From the NCBI RefSeq assembly GCF_900086655.1, contig NZ_LT575476.1:3568826-3632825 (forward strand): a stretch of 64,000 bases of DNA. Direction: 5' to 3'. The notes beneath the pieces are model-generated. The model was not told the origin of the DNA. It ran no database searches and was given only the letters and a program-made list of their open reading frames with translations. The position numbers were made by a program, and so were the translations under genes. Each line of letters begins with the position of its first letter. Position 1 is the first letter of the stretch. Below are positions 59,578-64,000 of this stretch, in pieces. The DNA is from Paenibacillus tuaregi (GTDB taxonomy: Bacteria > Bacillota > Bacilli > Paenibacillales > Paenibacillaceae).

Positions 59578-60444
59578 TTATTTGAATTCTGCCACAAGCT
59601 TGTCGAAATCGCTCTCGCTCAGCTGCAGGTTCTGACTAACCAGCGGCTCTTCGCGGAAGCCTGGAACCAGGTTCTCGTAGCTCTTCTTCTCTTTGTTCTG
59701 GTAGATCAGGCCCGTAATCATGCTGTTTGTCTCCATCAGTTTGGTCATGGCCATCACCCGGTTGCTCGGATCGTAATCCGGCACGGTCTCCAGATTGATA
59801 ATGTTCTCTTTGAACCAATCATAAGTATTCACTTTATTGAACGTCACACACGGACTGAATACGTTGATCAAGGAGAAGCCTTCGTGCTGAATTCCCTGCT
59901 CGATAAGGGAAGTGAGCTGCTTCAGGTCGCTGGAGAAGGACTGGGCAACAAATGTCGCTCCAGCGGACAACGCAATTTCAAGCGGTGACAGCGTCGTCTC
60001 GATTGAACCTTCTGGAGTACTCTTAGTCTTAAACCCTTCACCACTACGCGGGGATGTCTGGCCTTTAGTCAAGCCGTAGATCTGGTTATCCATGACGATG
60101 TAAGTCATGTTGATATTCCGGCGAATCGCGTGTACGGTATGCCCCATACCGATCGCAAAGCCGTCACCATCCCCACCGGACGCAATAACAGTCAGATCGC
60201 GGTTAGCGAGCTTAACACCTTGGGCAATTGGCAGCGCACGGCCATGGATACCATGAAGACCGTAGGCATTGATGTAACCTGAAATCCGTCCGGAACAGCC
60301 AATACCCGAAATTACGGCAAGCTGCTCAGGCTCCAAACCAACGTTTGCAGCTGCGCGTTGAATCGCCGCTTGTACGGAGAAGTCGCCGCATCCTGGGCAC
60401 CAGTTCGGTTTGACGTTGTTGCGGAATTCTTTAAAAGTTGCCAT
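59578..60444 (-). CDS. korB: 2-oxoacid:ferredoxin oxidoreductase subunit beta
   Basis: Thiamine diphosphate-binding subunit of 288 residues. The four typical segments are WCPGCGDFSVQAAIQRA, GIGCSGRISGYINAYGLHGIHGR, GGDGDGFAIGMGHTVHAIRRN (TPP/Mg motif GDGD) and NQIYGLTKGQTSPRS. The ATG at 60444 is chosen because it overlaps the korA end closely; the longer open frame from 60462 starts inside korA. With korA it oxidises a 2-oxoacid to acyl-CoA and reduces ferredoxin; 2-oxoglutarate is the usual substrate in Bacilli, but pyruvate cannot be excluded. Confidence 0.92.
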   Translation of the reverse strand: MATFKEFRNNVKPNWCPGCGDFSVQAAIQRAAANVGLEPEQLAVISGIGCSGRISGYINAYGLHGIHGRALPIAQGVKLANRDLTVIASGGDGDGFAIGMGHTVHAIRRNINMTYIVMDNQIYGLTKGQTSPRSGEGFKTKSTPEGSIETTLSPLEIALSAGATFVAQSFSSDLKQLTSLIEQGIQHEGFSLINVFSPCVTFNKVNTYDWFKENIINLETVPDYDPSNRVMAMTKLMETNSMITGLIYQNKEKKSYENLVPGFREEPLVSQNLQLSESDFDKLVAEFK

Positions 60445-60445
60445 C

Positions 60446-62218
60446 TTACACCAACTCCTCACTTAATTTCTGAGCAGATGGTCCATCGCTCAGCACTTTC
60501 TTGCTCTCAGCATAAACCTCTGAAGGCAGGAACGGATTACCGTCATATTTCAAAACACTGTTGATTTTCTCGTGTCCAACATTAAGCTTAATCAGGCTGG
60601 CAAGTTGTCCGGTCGCATTATTTTCAAGAACAACAACCTTCTTAGCCTTTTTAATCTGAGGTAGAACTTCTTTTACCGGGAACGGATGCAGCAGGCGAAC
60701 AGTCATATGATTAGTCTTTACGCCTTCGGCTTCCAGATGCGTGCGGGCCTGATCGATCGTTCCACCGGTGGAACCCATTCCGATAATCAGAAGATCCGGA
60801 TCCTCGTAAGGCGCCTGAACATGAACCGGGTTCTCCACTTCTATATTATCCAGTTTGCCAAGACGCTTATCCATCATCTTGATGCGGTTAACCGGACTTT
60901 CCGAAGGACGTCCTGTCTCATCGTGCTCTACGCCGGTTACGTGGTGAATTCCATTCTTCGTTCCTGGCAGGGAGCGGGAAGAAACGCCACTTTCCGTTAA
61001 TTCGTAACGCTTGAAGAGAGATCCGTCTTCACGGGCTGGAATTTCAGTCACGATATCCCCGCGATCGATTACGATTTTGCTGTAGTCCAACATTTCGCAG
61101 GACTGTTTACCCAATGACAACTGAAGATCTGTCGCGATAATAACAGGTACCTGGTATTTCTCAGCGAGGTTGAAAGCTTGAACGGTGTCGTAGAAACACT
61201 CTTCAATAGAACTTGGGGACAGCACGATCTTAGGAATTTCACCGTGTGTTCCGTAGATCAGAGCATGAATGTCACTTTGCTCCTGCTTCGTTGGAAGACC
61301 TGTACTTGGTCCCCCGCGCTGGGTGTCAACAATAACGACTGGTGTCTCTGTCATACCAGCCAAGCCGATAGCTTCCATCATAAGGGAAAGACCAGGGCCT
61401 GCTGAAGCTGTCATCGTTCTTACGCCCGCATAGTTCGAGCCGATCGCCATAGTAATGGCTGCGATTTCGTCTTCGGTCTGAACAACCGTACCGCCAAATT
61501 TCGGCAGTTTCTTGATCAGATACTCCATAATCTCGGAAGCTGGAGTAATCGGATACGCACTCATAATGCGGCATCCGGCAGCAAGTGCTCCCAGTGCGAT
61601 CGCATCGTTACCGATCATGAACAGCTTCTGCTTGCCGTCAGCAGGCTCGAGCTTGAACTCTTCCAGCGGTCCGCCTGCAAGTTCCAGAACGTATTCTGCT
61701 CCGCGGCGCACTGCCTCGATATTCTTCTCAACAATAGCCGGACCTTTGCGTCCGAATTCTTCTTCAACCGCTTTATTAAATACTTCGAGAGGCAGTCCAA
61801 GCAGTGCCCAGGATGCGCCCGAAGCCACCATATTCTTCATCAAAGATGTTCCAAGCTCTTCGGCAATCGCCGTAATTGGAACTGCAAACAGTTTAGCCGT
61901 TGTTCCTTCCGGAACAGTCGGATTGAATTTAGCGTCAGCCACGACAACTCCGCCATCGCGAAGCTCATGGGCATTAAAGTCAATGCTCTCTTGGTCAAAT
62001 GCGACCAGTATATCCAAATCGTCTGAAATTGCACGAATCGGGCTTGTGCTGATGCGAATTTTATTGTTTGTGTGTCCGCCTTTAATCCGTGAGGAGAAAT
62101 GACGGTAACCGTACAGATAGTATCCCAGTCTGTTCAGAGCTGTAGAGAAAATCCGGTCGGTACTTTCAACGCCTTCACCTTGCTGTCCACCGATCTTCCA
62201 TGATAATTGACTAATCAA
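60446..62218 (-). CDS. korA: 2-oxoacid:ferredoxin oxidoreductase subunit alpha (gamma-alpha fusion)
   Basis: Large subunit of 590 residues. The N-terminal gamma domain begins with SWKIGGQQGEGVESTDRIFS; the alpha domain (about 200-560) has GNDAIALGALAAGCRIMSAY and PITPASEIMEYL, and TASAGPGLSLMMEAIGLAGM. The start is a TTG at 62218 with AGGGGTG upstream, rather than the longer frame. KorA and korB are probably translationally linked since only one base separates them. The operon follows the dipeptidase gene, which lies upstream on the same strand. Confidence 0.93.
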   Translation of the reverse strand: MISQLSWKIGGQQGEGVESTDRIFSTALNRLGYYLYGYRHFSSRIKGGHTNNKIRISTSPIRAISDDLDILVAFDQESIDFNAHELRDGGVVVADAKFNPTVPEGTTAKLFAVPITAIAEELGTSLMKNMVASGASWALLGLPLEVFNKAVEEEFGRKGPAIVEKNIEAVRRGAEYVLELAGGPLEEFKLEPADGKQKLFMIGNDAIALGALAAGCRIMSAYPITPASEIMEYLIKKLPKFGGTVVQTEDEIAAITMAIGSNYAGVRTMTASAGPGLSLMMEAIGLAGMTETPVVIVDTQRGGPSTGLPTKQEQSDIHALIYGTHGEIPKIVLSPSSIEECFYDTVQAFNLAEKYQVPVIIATDLQLSLGKQSCEMLDYSKIVIDRGDIVTEIPAREDGSLFKRYELTESGVSSRSLPGTKNGIHHVTGVEHDETGRPSESPVNRIKMMDKRLGKLDNIEVENPVHVQAPYEDPDLLIIGMGSTGGTIDQARTHLEAEGVKTNHMTVRLLHPFPVKEVLPQIKKAKKVVVLENNATGQLASLIKLNVGHEKINSVLKYDGNPFLPSEVYAESKKVLSDGPSAQKLSEELV

Positions 62219-62431
62219 GATCGCCCACCCCTTCAATCGTATCACTAGGAGATATAAATTTGCTTGATTCAAAGAATTAGAGGCATTGGTATATCTAAAG
62301 ACCTATGCCAGTTATGAAAATTCTGTTTCATAACCATGTCAATTTTATGTCTACCGCGTTTAAAAAGCAAGCGTTTTCTCGACATTTTCATATAGTTGTT
62401 TTCGATCGAAACGATCTCTACAAAAGATTGA

Positions 62432-63418
62432 TTAAAGCGTTTTCTTTCTTTTGGGAAGATGGGTCCGCAGGAAGGATTCGGCATTTCCAAAAAGCCAACT
62501 TTTAACCAATGTTTCAGGGTAATACCTTAACAATTCCCCGATCAAACTCGGGTAACATCCGGGATTCTCAAGTCCCGTTATATAAGAGTCTATCCCATCG
62601 AAATCCGAACCAAACATAAGCTGCCCGCTTCCACCTAAGGAACAGATGTGTTCGATGTGACGAATCAGATCGTGAATCTGGACTGAGCCGCCCGCTTTGA
62701 CAAAATACGGGACGAAAGTTATGCCTATTCTCCCATCCATCTCAATAATCGCTTGGATCTGATCATCCCTCAGATTTCTCGGGTGGGCGCAAATTTGATA
62801 GGCATTCGAGTGGGATGCAATAAACGGCTTCTGTGCCTTGTTTGCCATATCCACCAGCTCCCAGAAGCCTTGGACGGACAGATGCGAAATATCCAGCGTT
62901 ATCCCAAGTCTGTGACACTCGGAAATCAATTCCAGGCCTTTGTTCGTAAAGCCGGCCCCCCGCCGCTCCATCACGCCGTCAGCGGCCCAGTTCGCAAAGT
63001 TCCAGGTTAACCCGAGGAACCTGACACCCTGCTCAAATGCAATGCGCAGATACTGCATATTTCCTTCCAAGCCGTCTGCGCCTTCTATGGACAACAGCCC
63101 CAAGGGCTGATTAACTTGACGAAGCTGGTCCAAATCCTCCCCCCAGCATAGTGGCCTTACCCCTGCCCCGGCAACCTTTTTGTTGAAAATATCAAGCTGA
63201 TCAAGCACGTGATGGAATCTCGCGGGTCCCAGCCTCTCTGAAATATAAATTGCAAATGTCTGGATCTGTACACCGCCTTTGATCAGTTTGTCCAAATCCA
63301 CATCAAGCCGGGAGTCTTGGCTGAAGGAAATCCCGGAGTCGAACTGCATTTTGTAAAGTGCATCACAATGAAAATCGATAACTTCGTAAGACAATAGAAT
63401 CACAAGCCTTTCATTCAA
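62432..63418 (-). CDS. Membrane dipeptidase (renal dipeptidase family)
   Basis: Zinc-dependent peptidase M19 family protein of about 328 residues. The metal ligands are visible: DFHCDAL near residues 15-21, the SIEGADGLEG segment with a Glu ligand, DISHLS and SHSNAY histidines, and FGSDFDG near the end. No signal peptide, so cytoplasmic as in Firmicutes homologues. No clear ribosome binding site lies before the ATG at 63418, and a downstream TTG is possible. It stands between spoVS and korA, as seen in other Paenibacillaceae in my recollection. Confidence 0.85.
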   Translation of the reverse strand: MNERLVILLSYEVIDFHCDALYKMQFDSGISFSQDSRLDVDLDKLIKGGVQIQTFAIYISERLGPARFHHVLDQLDIFNKKVAGAGVRPLCWGEDLDQLRQVNQPLGLLSIEGADGLEGNMQYLRIAFEQGVRFLGLTWNFANWAADGVMERRGAGFTNKGLELISECHRLGITLDISHLSVQGFWELVDMANKAQKPFIASHSNAYQICAHPRNLRDDQIQAIIEMDGRIGITFVPYFVKAGGSVQIHDLIRHIEHICSLGGSGQLMFGSDFDGIDSYITGLENPGCYPSLIGELLRYYPETLVKSWLFGNAESFLRTHLPKRKKTL

Positions 63419-63465
63419 AATTTAGGCGCTTTCCCCTATACTCTAAGGCCAGGGTGTGCCAAAAC

Positions 63466-63497
63466 GCAAAAAAGCCCGTCTACGAATGTAAACAGGC
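63466..63497 (-). terminator. Terminator of spoVS
   Basis: GCCTGTTTAC pairs with GTAGACGGGC on the minus strand with wobble pairs and a 4-nt loop, then TTTTTTG. It lies between the spoVS stop and the dipeptidase start. Confidence 0.8.
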
Positions 63498-63513
63498 CGA
63501 ATTTTTGTACGGA

Positions 63514-63774
63514 TTATCTCGGCTCTACGATCAGCTTAATCGCCGTCCGATCTTCTCCATCAATGACAATATCCGTAAAGGCGGGAATACAAATCAAATC
63601 CACTCCGCTAGGAGCTACGAATCCCCGGGCAATTGCAACGGCTTTGATGGCTTGATTCAAGGCACCCGCTCCGATAGCCTGAAGTTCAGCAGCGCCACGT
63701 TCTCTGAGCACTCCTGCTAGCGCGCCGGCAACGGAGTTGGGATTGGATTTTGCTGAAACTTTTAATACCTCCAT
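63514..63774 (-). CDS. spoVS: Stage V sporulation protein S
   Basis: Small protein of 86 residues, MEVLKVSAKSNPNSVAGALA and so on through the GVDLICIPAFTDIVIDGEDR segment, extremely conserved in spore formers. It belongs to the Alba-like SpoVS fold and is needed for spore coat assembly and septation. The ATG at 63774 has AGGAGGT 8 bp upstream. The probable ymdB gene lies upstream on the same strand, as in B. subtilis. Confidence 0.97.
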   Translation of the reverse strand: MEVLKVSAKSNPNSVAGALAGVLRERGAAELQAIGAGALNQAIKAVAIARGFVAPSGVDLICIPAFTDIVIDGEDRTAIKLIVEPR

Positions 63775-63899
63775 GGTAAGTACCTCCTGGGAATGATGGT
63801 TTGCTTCCACTAATTAATCCTATTCGGGTAAAGTGAAAAAATTCCTTCTTTATTCATCCTATTATTTCCAGTAAAGTACTTACCCGCAAGGCGGCTTCT

Positions 63900-64000
63900 C
63901 TAATCCATCACCCATTCATCTTCACGTAGACGGATCTTCTTGATGCTGACGGCCCGCCCGCTGGCATCGTCAATGTCAACAAGGACCGCATGGAAGTGCC
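63900..64000 (-). CDS. ymdB: 3' end of a probable YmdB phosphodiesterase gene (partial)
   Basis: Only the last 32 codons are in the window. The frame reads HFHAVLVDIDDASGRAVSIK before KIRLREDEWVMD and a TAG stop. This resembles the C-terminal strand of YmdB (TIGR00282 metallophosphoesterase), and in Firmicutes ymdB commonly precedes spoVS. The gene enters the window from beyond base 64000. No catalytic residues can be seen, so the call rests on synteny and a short tail. Confidence 0.55.
   Translation of the reverse strand, partial: HFHAVLVDIDDASGRAVSIKKIRLREDEWVMD

Noticed and set aside
59467..59988. 173-codon plus-strand frame over the korB end
   Set aside because: Antisense to korB and crosses the korAB terminator; no ribosome binding site.

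Overview
The window looks like a chromosomal segment of a spore-forming Paenibacillus or close relative. The evidence is a moderate GC content, AGGAGG-type ribosome binding sites, spoVS, spoVAC/spoVAD, the ricA-miaB pair, bacillithiol reductase ypdA, an S-layer-homology protein and a chitinase built like ChiA1. Most genes are ordinary housekeeping or transport genes, but several regions are accessory. I saw no tRNA, rRNA, CRISPR array or transposase gene.

Layout. 1-6.1 kb holds a chitin/GlcNAc module: a GlcT-type antiterminator, a PTS IIA and a GlcNAc-type PTS IIBC form one operon behind a visible promoter, RAT and terminator, next to a secreted chitinase with a long leader. 6.1-14.3 kb holds a PQQ-repeat protein, a YhgE/Pip membrane protein, a general stress protein, HrpB, a DUF1992 protein and an SDR. 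14.4-24.4 kb is an eight-gene minus-strand operon: a YukD-like ubiquitin fold, an EssC-type ATPase without N-terminal FHA domains, two unrecognised proteins, a WXG100 protein, a membrane Ser/Thr kinase-like protein, a von Willebrand A (VWA) protein and a PP2C phosphatase. It joins a type VII secretion core to a kinase/phosphatase/VWA triad of the kind known from tellurite-resistance (TerY-P) loci, and it lacks recognisable EssA, EssB and EsaA. It is the most unusual system in the window.

24.7-33.4 kb has two small genes, a ferric-reductase-like membrane protein with ApbE and a small exported Ser/Gly/Asp-rich protein, an MFS pump, a GNAT, an esterase, an ArsR-DUF2087 regulator divergent from ypdA, and a DUF441 protein. 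33.6-41.1 kb is dominated by ABC exporters. The pair at 37.2-41.0 kb matches the heterodimeric BmrC/BmrD type and is preceded by a promoter, a 32-codon leader ORF and a terminator with a competing hairpin, as expected for ribosome-mediated attenuation. 41.1-49 kb has an SLH protein, a HEPN-like protein, ilvE with a divergent LysR gene, a Cys-rich copper-binding protein, a CobW GTPase, moaB and a YhdH-type oxidoreductase.

49-53 kb is a niacin-salvage operon (NrtR-like Nudix protein, pncA, pncB). Beside it lies a small AT-rich islet between two nearly identical 54-bp repeats. 53-64 kb has a thioesterase, ricA, miaB, a short spoVA2-like cluster (DUF1657, DUF421-DUF1657, spoVAC, spoVAD), a 225-bp tandem repeat, pduL, korAB, a membrane dipeptidase, spoVS and the 3' end of a probable ymdB.

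Two intergenic repeat families stand out. One is a MITE-like element with terminal TATATAAAATGAACTT repeats, present four times at different lengths. The other is a hairpin-containing unit duplicated in tandem behind spoVAD. Functional calls rest on reading motifs and gene order; no database search was run.
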